From assembly GCF_000719955.1 (NCBI RefSeq), contig NZ_JOII01000003.1, forward strand, positions 186,001 to 250,000: a DNA stretch of 64,000 nt, in the 5' to 3' direction. Under the pieces are notes generated by a model. It had not been told where the DNA came from, searched no databases, and was given only the letters and a program-made list of their open reading frames with translations. The stretch's first letter is position 1; each line of letters begins with the position of its first letter. The stretch is from Streptomyces albidoflavus. GTDB taxonomy: Bacteria > Actinomycetota > Actinomycetes > Streptomycetales > Streptomycetaceae. Both the position numbers and the translations under genes were made by a program. This document shows, one piece after another, positions 52,492-60,024 of this stretch.

Positions 52492-53751
52492 ATGGCAGTG
52501 GCACAACTCCCGAGCGCGGCGGTCGACTTCGCGCGGTTCCTGACCGGGCTCACGGCCCGCCTCGACCGGCGGTCCGGGTGGCTGGCCGTCTTCCTGGAAC
52601 GCGACCCCGACGGCATGGGGGCCTGCCTCGCGGGGAGCGAACTGCCGCCCTGGGACGTGGTCGACGCCCTGCTCCAGGACCTCGCCGCGGACCAGGGCGC
52701 GGCGGCGGCCCGTACCGAGGCGGCCACCGCCCGCGCGCTGCACGCCGCCGCCACCGCCGCGCACGACGGCGGGCCGGGCGCGGCCGCCGCCCTCGCCCGC
52801 CGGCTCGACGTGATGCTCCGCGAGCGGCGCTACACCGCCGAACGCCTCCGGGAACTCACCGCCCACCGCGCCACCGCCACCACCGAGGAGGCGGCCGCCG
52901 CCCTCGACGTCGACCTCGCCTGGGCCGAGGACGACCACCGGCGCGCCACCGCACGCTGCGCCGAACTCCGCGCCCGCGCCGACGCCCTCGCGGCCCCGGC
53001 CACCCCGGCCCCGCCCCCCGCCGCCCCCGAGCGCCCCACCTCGCAGGCCAAGCTGAGGAAACGCCCCCGGGGCGGCGCCCGCTTCGCGGGGATCGCCGAG
53101 GAGGCCGCCGAGCCGCCGGGCCCCGCCCCGGTCGCCCCGGCCCCCGCGGCCGCCGTCCGGGGTGCCCGCTTCGCCGGGGTGGCCGAACCGGCGGGGGAAC
53201 CGGCGCAGCCGCGTCCCGGCCCCGAGGAGGCCCGCGCGGCCGGCGGCGCGGTCGCCCGGCTGCACGCCCTGCGGGCCCAGGGCCGGGGCGGCGAGGCGCA
53301 CGTCCTCCTCGCCGAGCTGGCCGGCTGGCCCGCGCCCCGGCTGCCGCTGCTCGCCGCCGAACTCCACCGGGCCGGACTGGAGGCCGACTGGGCGACGCTG
53401 CTCTGGGAGGTGGCCACATCGCCCCCGGCCGCGCTGGTCGCCGCCGCCGACGCGCTGGCCGCCGCCGGGCGCGGCGCGGACGCCCGGCAGCTGCTGCGGC
53501 AGGGGGTGGCGCGGCCCGCCCCCGAGATCGCCGACGCCCTGCACCTGCTCACCGGCGACGGCCGCGAACGCCAGGCCCGCGCCCTCGCCGGGGCCTACCT
53601 CGCGGTCCGCTCGCCCGAGGACGCGGCGGGCGTCGCGCGCAGCGACCCGGACCGGCTGGTCCCGCTGCTGCTCGACGCGGCCCGGGGCGTCTCCGAGGAG
53701 CGGCACTGGGACCTGGTGCACGCCTTCCGGGTCGCCGGGGTCCTCGCCTGA
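52492..53751 (+). CDS. Uncharacterised Ala-rich protein with duplicated ARFAG motif
   Basis: A 419-residue protein. Residues about 1-165 are helical, starting with LPSAAVDFARFLTGL and a WLAVFLERDPDGM segment. Residues about 165-265 are Pro/Ala-rich linker with two copies of a (G/R)GARFAG(I/V)AE motif at roughly 197 and 223. The C-terminal 150 residues are helical repeats resembling TPR-like or PPR-like pairs (ALRAQGRGGEAHVLLAELAG and similar). No enzyme motif is present. I recall such proteins as hypothetical in many Streptomyces. The ATG has a GGGGGCGGG stretch upstream. Confidence 0.78.
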   Translation: MAVAQLPSAAVDFARFLTGLTARLDRRSGWLAVFLERDPDGMGACLAGSELPPWDVVDALLQDLAADQGAAAARTEAATARALHAAATAAHDGGPGAAAALARRLDVMLRERRYTAERLRELTAHRATATTEEAAAALDVDLAWAEDDHRRATARCAELRARADALAAPATPAPPPAAPERPTSQAKLRKRPRGGARFAGIAEEAAEPPGPAPVAPAPAAAVRGARFAGVAEPAGEPAQPRPGPEEARAAGGAVARLHALRAQGRGGEAHVLLAELAGWPAPRLPLLAAELHRAGLEADWATLLWEVATSPPAALVAAADALAAAGRGADARQLLRQGVARPAPEIADALHLLTGDGRERQARALAGAYLAVRSPEDAAGVARSDPDRLVPLLLDAARGVSEERHWDLVHAFRVAGVLA

Positions 53752-53860
53752 TCGGCGCCCCGGAGGCGGGTGCGCCCGCACGGGTGCCGAACGCGGCCGA
53801 CTCAGGACGTGGGCGGAGATGGTCTTGCCCCGCGCCTGCGAGGGGCTTACGTTCGTCCTC

Positions 53861-53886
53861 CTACGTCCCTTCTACGGGCGTAGAAA
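53861..53886 (+). promoter_or_regulatory. CTACG repeat operator and promoter of the pyrimidine catabolic genes
   Basis: CTACG occurs at 53861 and 53872, 11 bases apart, and the second copy forms the palindrome CTACG-GG-CGTAG (53872-53883). The last arm overlaps a -10-like TAGAAA at 53881-53886. This suits a repressor that blocks polymerase 34 bases before the nitrilase start. Confidence 0.5.
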
Positions 53887-53919
53887 GCCCTTGCTGACGA
53901 CCGGTCGAAGGAGCACCCC

Positions 53920-54762
53920 ATGGCCCCTGTCGTACGCGCAGCACTCGTCCAGGCGACCTGGACGGGCGACACCGAATCCATGATCGCCAAGCATGAGGAG
54001 TACGCCCGCGAGGCGGCCCGCGCCGGAGCCAAGGTGATCGGGTTCCAGGAAGTCTTCAACGCCCCCTACTTCTGCCAGGTCCAGGAGGCCGAGCACTACC
54101 GCTGGGCCGAGGCCGTGCCCGACGGGCCGACCGTCTCCCGGATGCGCGCCCTGGCCCGAGAGACCGGCATGGTCGTCGTGGTGCCGGTCTTCGAGGTCGA
54201 GCAGGAGGGCTTCTACTACAACACCGCCGCCGTCATCGACGCCGACGGCAGCTACCTCGGCAAGTACCGCAAGCACCACATCCCGCAGGTCAAGGGCTTC
54301 TGGGAGAAGTACTACTTCAAGCCCGGCAACCTCGGCTGGCCGGTCTTCGACACCGCCGTCGGCCGGATCGGCGTCTACATCTGCTACGACCGGCACTTCC
54401 CCGAGGGCTGGCGCCAGCTCGGCCTCAACGGCGCCCAGCTCGTCTACAACCCCTCCGCCACTTCCCGCGGCCTCTCCGCCTACCTCTGGCAGCTGGAGCA
54501 GCCCGCCGCCGCCGTCGCCAACGAGTACTTCGTCGCCGCCATCAACCGCGTCGGCCAGGAGGAGTACGGCGACAACGACTTCTACGGCACCAGCTACTTC
54601 GTCGACCCGCGCGGCCAGTTCGTCGGCGACCCCGCCGACGACAAGACCGAGGAACTCCTCGTCCGCGACCTCGACTTCGGCCTGATCGAGGAGGTCCGCA
54701 ACCAGTGGGCCTTCTACCGGGACCGCCGGCCCGACGCCTACGAGGGCCTCACCGCGCCCTGA
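53920..54762 (+). CDS. Nitrilase-superfamily amidohydrolase (beta-ureidopropionase type)
   Basis: A 280-residue carbon-nitrogen hydrolase with the full Glu-Lys-Cys triad: E44 in FQEVFN, K118 in KYRKHHIP and C155 in YICYDRHFPEG. The pattern RHFPEGWR and the partner hydantoinase 77 bases downstream favour N-carbamoyl-beta-alanine hydrolysis, the last step of reductive pyrimidine breakdown. N-carbamoylputrescine amidases look similar and cannot be excluded. The ATG has GAAGGAG upstream, and a repeat-rich promoter precedes it. Confidence 0.9.
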   Translation: MAPVVRAALVQATWTGDTESMIAKHEEYAREAARAGAKVIGFQEVFNAPYFCQVQEAEHYRWAEAVPDGPTVSRMRALARETGMVVVVPVFEVEQEGFYYNTAAVIDADGSYLGKYRKHHIPQVKGFWEKYYFKPGNLGWPVFDTAVGRIGVYICYDRHFPEGWRQLGLNGAQLVYNPSATSRGLSAYLWQLEQPAAAVANEYFVAAINRVGQEEYGDNDFYGTSYFVDPRGQFVGDPADDKTEELLVRDLDFGLIEEVRNQWAFYRDRRPDAYEGLTAP

Positions 54763-54839
54763 CCGGCTCCACCGGACCCCCGGGCGCGGGCCGCCGCGCC
54801 CGGGCGCCCGCCCCCTGCACCGGTACCGGAGGGAACCCC

Positions 54840-56240
54840 ATGAACCGTACGGTCATCCGCGGCGGCCTCGTCATCACCGCCGCCGACGAACTGCACGCCG
54901 ACGTCCTCGTCGAGAACGGCCGGGTGGCGGCCCTCGCCGCCCACGGCACCGACGCGGCGGCCGGCTGGAGCGCCGAGCACGAGATCGACGCCACCGGGAC
55001 GTACGTGATCCCCGGCGGCGTCGACGCCCACACCCACATGGAGATGCCGTTCGGCGGCACCCAGGCGTCCGACACCTTCGAGACGGGCACCCGGGCCGCC
55101 GCCTGGGGCGGCACCACCACCATCGTCGACTTCGCCATCCAGTCCAAGGGCGGCTCCCTGCGCGAGGGGCTCGACGCCTGGCACGCCAAGGCGGACGGGC
55201 AGTGCGCCGTCGACTACGCCTTCCACATGATCATGTCGGACGTGACCGCGGCCTCCCTCAAGGAGATGGACGCGCTCGTCGGCGAAGGCGTCACCTCGTT
55301 CAAGCTGTTCACCGCCTACCCGGGCGTCTTCCTCTCCGACGACGGCCAGATCCTGCGCGCCATGCAGCAGGCCGCCTCCAACGGCGGCCTGGTCATGACC
55401 CACGCCGAGAACGGCCTCGCCATCGACGTCCTGGTCGAACAGGCCCTGGCCCGCGGCGAGCGCGACCCGCGCCATCACGGGGAGGTCCGCAACGCCCTGC
55501 TGGAGGCCGAGGCCACCCACCGCGTCATCAAACTGGCCCAGGTGGCGGGCGCGCCGGTGTACGTCGTGCACGTCTCCGCCGAGGAGGCCGTCGCCGAACT
55601 GGCGCGCGCCCGCGACCAGGGGCTCCCGGTCTTCGGCGAGACCTGTCCGCAGTACCTCTTCCTCTCCACCGACAACCTCGCCGAGCCGGACTTCGAGGGC
55701 GCCAAGTACGTCTGCTCCACCCCGCTGCGGCCCAGGGAGCACCAGGCCGCGCTCTGGCGGGGGCTGCGCACCGACGACCTCCAGGTCGTCTCCACCGACC
55801 ACTGCCCGTTCTGCTTCAAGGGGCAGAAGGAACTGGGCCGTAACGACTTCTCGAAGATCCCGAACGGCATGCCGGGCGTCGAGAACCGCATGGACCTGCT
55901 CCACCAGGCCGTGGTCGACGGCCACATCAGCCGCCGCCGCTGGATCGAGATCGCCTGCGCCGCCCCGGCCCGGATGTTCGGCCTGTACCCGAAGAAGGGG
56001 ACCATCGCCCCCGGCGCCGACGCGGACATCGTCCTCTACGACCCGCGTGCCGAGCAGACCCTCTCGGCCGAGACCCACCACATGAACGTCGACTACTCGC
56101 CGTACGAGGGCAAGAAGATCACCGGCCGGGTGCGCACCGTGCTCTCCCGCGGGGTGCCGGTGATCGACGGCGGCCGGTACACCGGCCGGGCCGGCCAGGG
56201 GATGTACGTGCCCCGGGCCACCAGCCAGTACCTCGACTGA
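54840..56240 (+). CDS. hydA: Dihydropyrimidinase / D-hydantoinase
   Basis: A 466-residue cyclic amidohydrolase. The metal site is readable: DAHTHME (H64, H66), the carboxylated Lys in SFKLFTAYPG (K155), later His residues in YVVHVS and VMTHAEN, and the Asp in VSTDHCPF. It opens dihydrouracil or hydantoin rings, giving the substrate of the upstream nitrilase. The ATG at 54840 has a GGAGGG site; the in-frame upstream extension lacks support. A pair of hairpins follows the stop. Confidence 0.92.
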   Translation: MNRTVIRGGLVITAADELHADVLVENGRVAALAAHGTDAAAGWSAEHEIDATGTYVIPGGVDAHTHMEMPFGGTQASDTFETGTRAAAWGGTTTIVDFAIQSKGGSLREGLDAWHAKADGQCAVDYAFHMIMSDVTAASLKEMDALVGEGVTSFKLFTAYPGVFLSDDGQILRAMQQAASNGGLVMTHAENGLAIDVLVEQALARGERDPRHHGEVRNALLEAEATHRVIKLAQVAGAPVYVVHVSAEEAVAELARARDQGLPVFGETCPQYLFLSTDNLAEPDFEGAKYVCSTPLRPREHQAALWRGLRTDDLQVVSTDHCPFCFKGQKELGRNDFSKIPNGMPGVENRMDLLHQAVVDGHISRRRWIEIACAAPARMFGLYPKKGTIAPGADADIVLYDPRAEQTLSAETHHMNVDYSPYEGKKITGRVRTVLSRGVPVIDGGRYTGRAGQGMYVPRATSQYLD

Positions 56241-56266
56241 GCCGGGCGGGGGGGCACACAGCGGTG

Positions 56267-56295
56267 CGGCCCCGGGGACCGTGTCCCAGGGGCCG
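56267..56295. terminator. Hairpin terminator after the hydantoinase gene
   Basis: Outer arms CGGCCCC/GGGGCCG enclose inner arms GGGAC/GTCCC, forming a long GC-rich hairpin 26 bases past the hydantoinase stop. The His/Lys-rich gene converges on it from the other side. Confidence 0.75.
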
Positions 56296-56304
56296 CCGCG
56301 GGGC

Positions 56305-56322
56305 CCGGACCTGACGGTCCGG
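56305..56322. terminator. Second hairpin between convergent genes
   Basis: A 7-base perfect stem CCGGACC-TGAC-GGTCCGG lies seven bases beyond the stop of the His/Lys-rich gene, probably its terminator. Confidence 0.75.
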
Positions 56323-56328
56323 AGGTGA

Positions 56329-56748
56329 TCAGGAGTGCGAGGCGGTGGTGCTGGTGCCGGCGCCCTTGGGGCCGGCGAACTTGAAGTCGTTGAAGTAGTA
56401 CGCCTTGCCGTGCTTGCCCTTGCCCTTGACGCCGCTGGCCGTCTTGTTGACCCAGGCGCCCTTCGGGCCGGCGAACTTGGTGACGTTCTTGTAGCTCGGG
56501 CCGCCCTTGCCGTGCTTGCCGTGCTTGTCCTTGCCGTGGGCCTCCACGGAACGCTTGCCGTGGTCGTGCTTGCCGTGCTTCCCGTGGAAGCCGGAGAGGA
56601 CGAAGGACGAGGCCGCGCCCTTGGGGCCCGCCACCGCGGTGTGCTTGGCGTACGACGGGCCGTCAGAGGCGGCCGCCACGGAGGCACCGGCGAGGACGAG
56701 GGGGGCGACGACGGCGCCGACGGCGGCGGCCTTGAGGAGGTTGCGCAT
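56329..56748 (-). CDS. Secreted His/Lys-rich repeat protein
   Basis: A 139-residue protein with a clear signal peptide (to about residue 27, VAAAS). The mature part carries AGPKGA three times, at 40-45, 93-98 and 125-130, the first two each about ten residues after a GPSY start. Between the copies lie His/Gly/Lys runs such as HGKHGKHDHGK (55-65) and HGKDKHGKHGKGG (71-83). The composition suggests a cell-wall-associated protein that may bind metal, nucleic acid or anionic polymer. I do not recognise a family. It sits on the opposite strand between two pyrimidine-catabolic genes and has an A/T-richer upstream region. Confidence 0.8.
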   Translation of the reverse strand: MRNLLKAAAVGAVVAPLVLAGASVAAASDGPSYAKHTAVAGPKGAASSFVLSGFHGKHGKHDHGKRSVEAHGKDKHGKHGKGGPSYKNVTKFAGPKGAWVNKTASGVKGKGKHGKAYYFNDFKFAGPKGAGTSTTASHS

Positions 56749-56770
56749 GAGAAACCTTTCGGAACTGCCA

Positions 56771-56791
56771 GACCCGCTACGAACGTGGCGG
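56771..56791 (-). promoter_or_regulatory. 5'-leader hairpin of the His/Lys-rich gene
   Basis: ACCCGC and GCGGG arms enclose about ten bases, 23-43 bases before the ATG of the minus-strand gene. The 312-base gap 56749-57060 holds no gene. Its most A/T-rich part is near 56810-56850, a likely promoter zone. Confidence 0.3.
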
Positions 56792-57060
56792 GCTTCAGAA
56801 GGAGTCTGCCGTTTTTCTTCACATTTGCGCGGAGTGAAACGGGCCCTTCATACGGATGGATCAGCAATGCGCGTGCGGCGTGAGGTCGATGGTGCGTGCA
56901 GCCGCCCCGGCCGCACCGGCCCGCACGACGCGCGTCGCGTGCTCCCTGCACGGCGCACCCCGCGCCCTACTGTGAAACGCCCCGCCACGGGCCGGGCCCC
57001 GCCCGCGCCCCGGACCACCAACTCCCACCGCCCGTACCGTCACCGAGGAGAGAGCTGGAC

Positions 57061-58059
57061 ATGGACTTCGGACTCGTTCTACAGACCGATCCCCCCGCGT
57101 CGACCGTGGTCGGGCTGATGCGCCGCGCCGAACGGAACGGCTTCCGCTACGGCTGGACCTTCGACTCGGCCGTGCTCTGGCAGGAGCCGTTCGTCATCCA
57201 CAGCCGCATCCTGGAGCACACCAGCCGGCTGACCGTCGGCCCGATGGTCACCAACCCCTCCACCCGCACCTGGGAGGTGACCGCCTCCACCTTCGCCACC
57301 CTCAACGACATGTACGGCAACCGCACCGTCTGCGGCATCGGCCGCGGCGACTCCGCGATGCGGGTCGCCGGGCGCCCGCCCAACACCCTCGCCCGGCTCG
57401 GCGAGGCCGTCGACGCCATCCGCGACCTGGCCGAGGGGCGCGAGGCATCCGTCGGCGGCGAACCCATCCGGCTGCCGTGGGTCAAGGACGGCAGGCTGCC
57501 CGTCTGGATCGCCGCCTACGGCCCGAAGGCGCTCGCCCTCACCGGACAGCGCGGCGACGGCTTCATCCTGCAACTGGCCGATCCCTACCTCACCGAGTGG
57601 ATGATCAAGGCCGTCCGCACCGCCGCCGCCGAGGCCGGACGCGACCCCGACGCCGTCAAGATCTGCGTCGCCGCGCCCGCCTACGTCGGCGACGACCTCG
57701 CCCACGCCCGGGAGCAGTGCCGCTGGTTCGGCGGCATGGTCGGCAACCACGTCGCCGACCTCGTCGCCCGCTACGGCGCCCACTCGGACATGGTCCCGGA
57801 GGCGCTCACCGCCTACGTCGAACAGCGGCAGGGGTACGACTACGCCCACCACGGCCGCTCCGGCAACCCCGACACCGCCTTCGTCCCCGACGAGATCGTC
57901 GACCGGTTCTGCCTGCTCGGCCCGGCCGAGGCACACATCGAGCGGCTCCGCGCCCTGCGGGACCTCGGCGTCGACCAGTTCGCCGTCTACGCCATGCACG
58001 ACGCCCGCGAGGAGGTCATCGACGCCTACGGCTCGGCCGTCATCCCCGCCCTGAGCTGA
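57061..58059 (+). CDS. LLM-class F420-dependent oxidoreductase (TIGR03842-like)
   Basis: A 332-residue luciferase-like TIM barrel. Segments MDFGLVLQTDPPASTVVGLM, GPMVTNPSTRTWEVTAS, VCGIGRGDSAMRVAGRPP and PVWIAAYGPKALALTGQRGD match the F420-dependent group that travels with hydantoinase genes. It may perform the redox step of reductive pyrimidine catabolism, but that link is contextual. The ATG has GGAGAGAG upstream. It is on the same strand as the nitrilase and hydantoinase genes, separated from them by the minus-strand His/Lys-rich gene. Confidence 0.88.
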   Translation: MDFGLVLQTDPPASTVVGLMRRAERNGFRYGWTFDSAVLWQEPFVIHSRILEHTSRLTVGPMVTNPSTRTWEVTASTFATLNDMYGNRTVCGIGRGDSAMRVAGRPPNTLARLGEAVDAIRDLAEGREASVGGEPIRLPWVKDGRLPVWIAAYGPKALALTGQRGDGFILQLADPYLTEWMIKAVRTAAAEAGRDPDAVKICVAAPAYVGDDLAHAREQCRWFGGMVGNHVADLVARYGAHSDMVPEALTAYVEQRQGYDYAHHGRSGNPDTAFVPDEIVDRFCLLGPAEAHIERLRALRDLGVDQFAVYAMHDAREEVIDAYGSAVIPALS

Positions 58060-58148
58060 CCGGCGGCCAACTCGCCGCCGACGGCGGGCCGGTGGGGGGG
58101 CAGGACGCGGCGCCGGACCCCCGCCGGCCGTACGGCATGATCCCCGGC

Positions 58149-58826
58149 ATGAGACTTCCGCGCCGGGCGCGCCTTCCGCTCCTCGTCCTCGTGCCGGCCC
58201 TGGCCCTCAGCGGCTGCGGCCTCGCCGCCGAACTGGAGCGCGAGGCCGACCCGGCGCGCACCTCCCGGCCGCCCACGCCCGACCCGTCGCCGACCCCGTC
58301 CGTACCGGAGGCGGAGGCGGCGCCGACCGCTCCCGAGGCCCCGCCGGCCGGTGACCCGGGTGCCGCCGAGGGCTGTCCCGCCTCCGGCTTCCGGGCCCTG
58401 GCGGCCGCCACCGACGCCGCGATGGGCCTGCGGGTGGGGAACGTGATCGTCTTCAACTGCGGGACGAAGACGCTGAAGCTGAAGGGCTATCCCGTGCTCC
58501 AGGTGCTCGACACGGAACGGGAGCCGATGGAGACCGAGGTGGTCGAGGGCACCCGCCGCATCTCCATGGGCCCCGAGGACCCCGGCCCCGGCCTCCTGGT
58601 CCTGGAGCCCGGCATGTCCGCCCGCTCCACGCTCGCCTGGCGCTACTGGGCCGTCGACCCCCACACGGGGAGCGGCCTCGGCGCGTACCTGCGGGTCGCT
58701 CCCGACAAGGAGACCGAGCCGCAGACGGTGGAGGTGGCCGACGGCGGGCTCGACGTGGGGGAGGGGGTGCTGGGGACCACCGCCTGGCAGTACGACATCA
58801 GCGAGGCGCCGCCGGAGCGCTCCTGA
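58149..58826 (+). CDS. DUF4232-type lipoprotein
   Basis: A 225-residue lipoprotein with lipobox LALSGC (C23), a Pro/Thr/Ala-rich linker (about 35-75) and a domain beginning CPASGFRALAAATDAAMGLR. Its conserved VFNCGTKTLKLKGYPVLQVL is typical of DUF4232, a beta-sandwich of unknown function common in actinomycete lipoproteins. Two cysteines, in GCPAS and FNCGT, may form a disulfide. ATG 58137 is an alternative start four codons upstream. Confidence 0.85.
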   Translation: MRLPRRARLPLLVLVPALALSGCGLAAELEREADPARTSRPPTPDPSPTPSVPEAEAAPTAPEAPPAGDPGAAEGCPASGFRALAAATDAAMGLRVGNVIVFNCGTKTLKLKGYPVLQVLDTEREPMETEVVEGTRRISMGPEDPGPGLLVLEPGMSARSTLAWRYWAVDPHTGSGLGAYLRVAPDKETEPQTVEVADGGLDVGEGVLGTTAWQYDISEAPPERS

Positions 58827-58890
58827 AGGCCGGGCGAACCGGGACAGAGTTACCGTGGGCGCAGGTCACGAGCGCTGGAGGCGGAACGCG

Positions 58891-59946
58891 ATGCACGGTG
58901 AGTACAAGGTCCCCGGGGGCAAGCTGGTCGTGGTCGACCTCGACGACGACCACGGTGTGCTGCGCAACGTCCAGGTGGCCGGGGACTTCTTCCTGGAGCC
59001 CGACGAGGCGCTCGGCGCCATCGACGCCGCGCTGGAGGGCGTCCCGTCCGACACCGACGCCACCGGCCTCGCCGCCCGTGTCGAGGCCGCCCTGCCCGAG
59101 GGCACCGTCATGTACGGCATCACCGCCGAGGGCGTCGCCGTCGCCGTCCGCCGCGCGCTCGCCCACGCCACCGACTGGACCGACTACGACTGGCAGCTCA
59201 TCCACACCGAGCCGCAGTCGCCCGCCCTGCTGATGGCCCTGGACGAGGTGCTCACCACCGAGGTCGCCGAAGGGCGCCGCCCGCCGACGCTGCGGGTCTG
59301 GGAGTGGGGCGGACCGGCCGTGATCATCGGCTCGTTCCAGTCCCTGCGCAACGAGGTCGACCCCGAGGGCGCCGCCCGCCACGGCATCGACGTGGTCCGC
59401 CGGATCAGCGGCGGCGGCGCGATGTTCGTGGAGCCCGGCAACACCATCACCTACTCCCTCTCCGTCCCCGCCTCCCTCGTCTCCGGCCTCTCCTTCGCCG
59501 ACTCCTACGCCTACCTGGACGACTGGGTCCTCGGCGCCCTCGCCGACATGGGCATCAAGGCCTGGTACCAGCCGCTCAACGACATCGCCACCGAGGCCGG
59601 GAAGATCGCGGGCGCCGCCCAGAAGCGGGTGGTCGCCGGTGACGGGGCCGTGCTGCACCACGTGACCATGTCCTACGACATCGACGCCGAGAAGATGCTC
59701 GACGTGCTGCGGATCGGCAAGGAGAAGATGTCCGACAAGGGCACCACCTCCGCCAAGAAGCGTGTCGACCCGCTGCGACGCCAGACGGGCCTGTCCCGCG
59801 CCGACGTCATCGACCGGATGATCGGCTCCTTCCGCGACCGCTACGGCCTGAGCGAAGGCACCGTCACCGACCGGGAGACGGCCCTCGCCGAGGAACTGGT
59901 CCGCACCAAGTTCGCCACCGAGGAGTGGCTCGCCCGGATTCCCTGA
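58891..59946 (+). CDS. Lipoate-protein ligase A family protein with permuted domains
   Basis: A 351-residue protein. An LplA C-terminal-like accessory domain stands at the N-terminus (about 1-85; MHGEYKVPGGKLVVVDL). The BPL/LplA catalytic domain follows (about 100-340), with RRISGGGAMF for nucleotide binding and NDIATEAGKIAGAAQKR bearing the catalytic Lys. It should attach lipoate or octanoate to E2 or GcvH lysines, or act as an amidotransferase. The ATG has GGAGG ten bases upstream. No E2 or lipA/lipB gene is adjacent. Confidence 0.88.
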   Translation: MHGEYKVPGGKLVVVDLDDDHGVLRNVQVAGDFFLEPDEALGAIDAALEGVPSDTDATGLAARVEAALPEGTVMYGITAEGVAVAVRRALAHATDWTDYDWQLIHTEPQSPALLMALDEVLTTEVAEGRRPPTLRVWEWGGPAVIIGSFQSLRNEVDPEGAARHGIDVVRRISGGGAMFVEPGNTITYSLSVPASLVSGLSFADSYAYLDDWVLGALADMGIKAWYQPLNDIATEAGKIAGAAQKRVVAGDGAVLHHVTMSYDIDAEKMLDVLRIGKEKMSDKGTTSAKKRVDPLRRQTGLSRADVIDRMIGSFRDRYGLSEGTVTDRETALAEELVRTKFATEEWLARIP

Positions 59947-60024
59947 CGGGGCGCGGGAACAGCCGTTCGGGCCGGGCCGATAGCCTGCGGGGGAATCGGC
60001 ACCGACAGCAAGGCGAGAGGCTGC

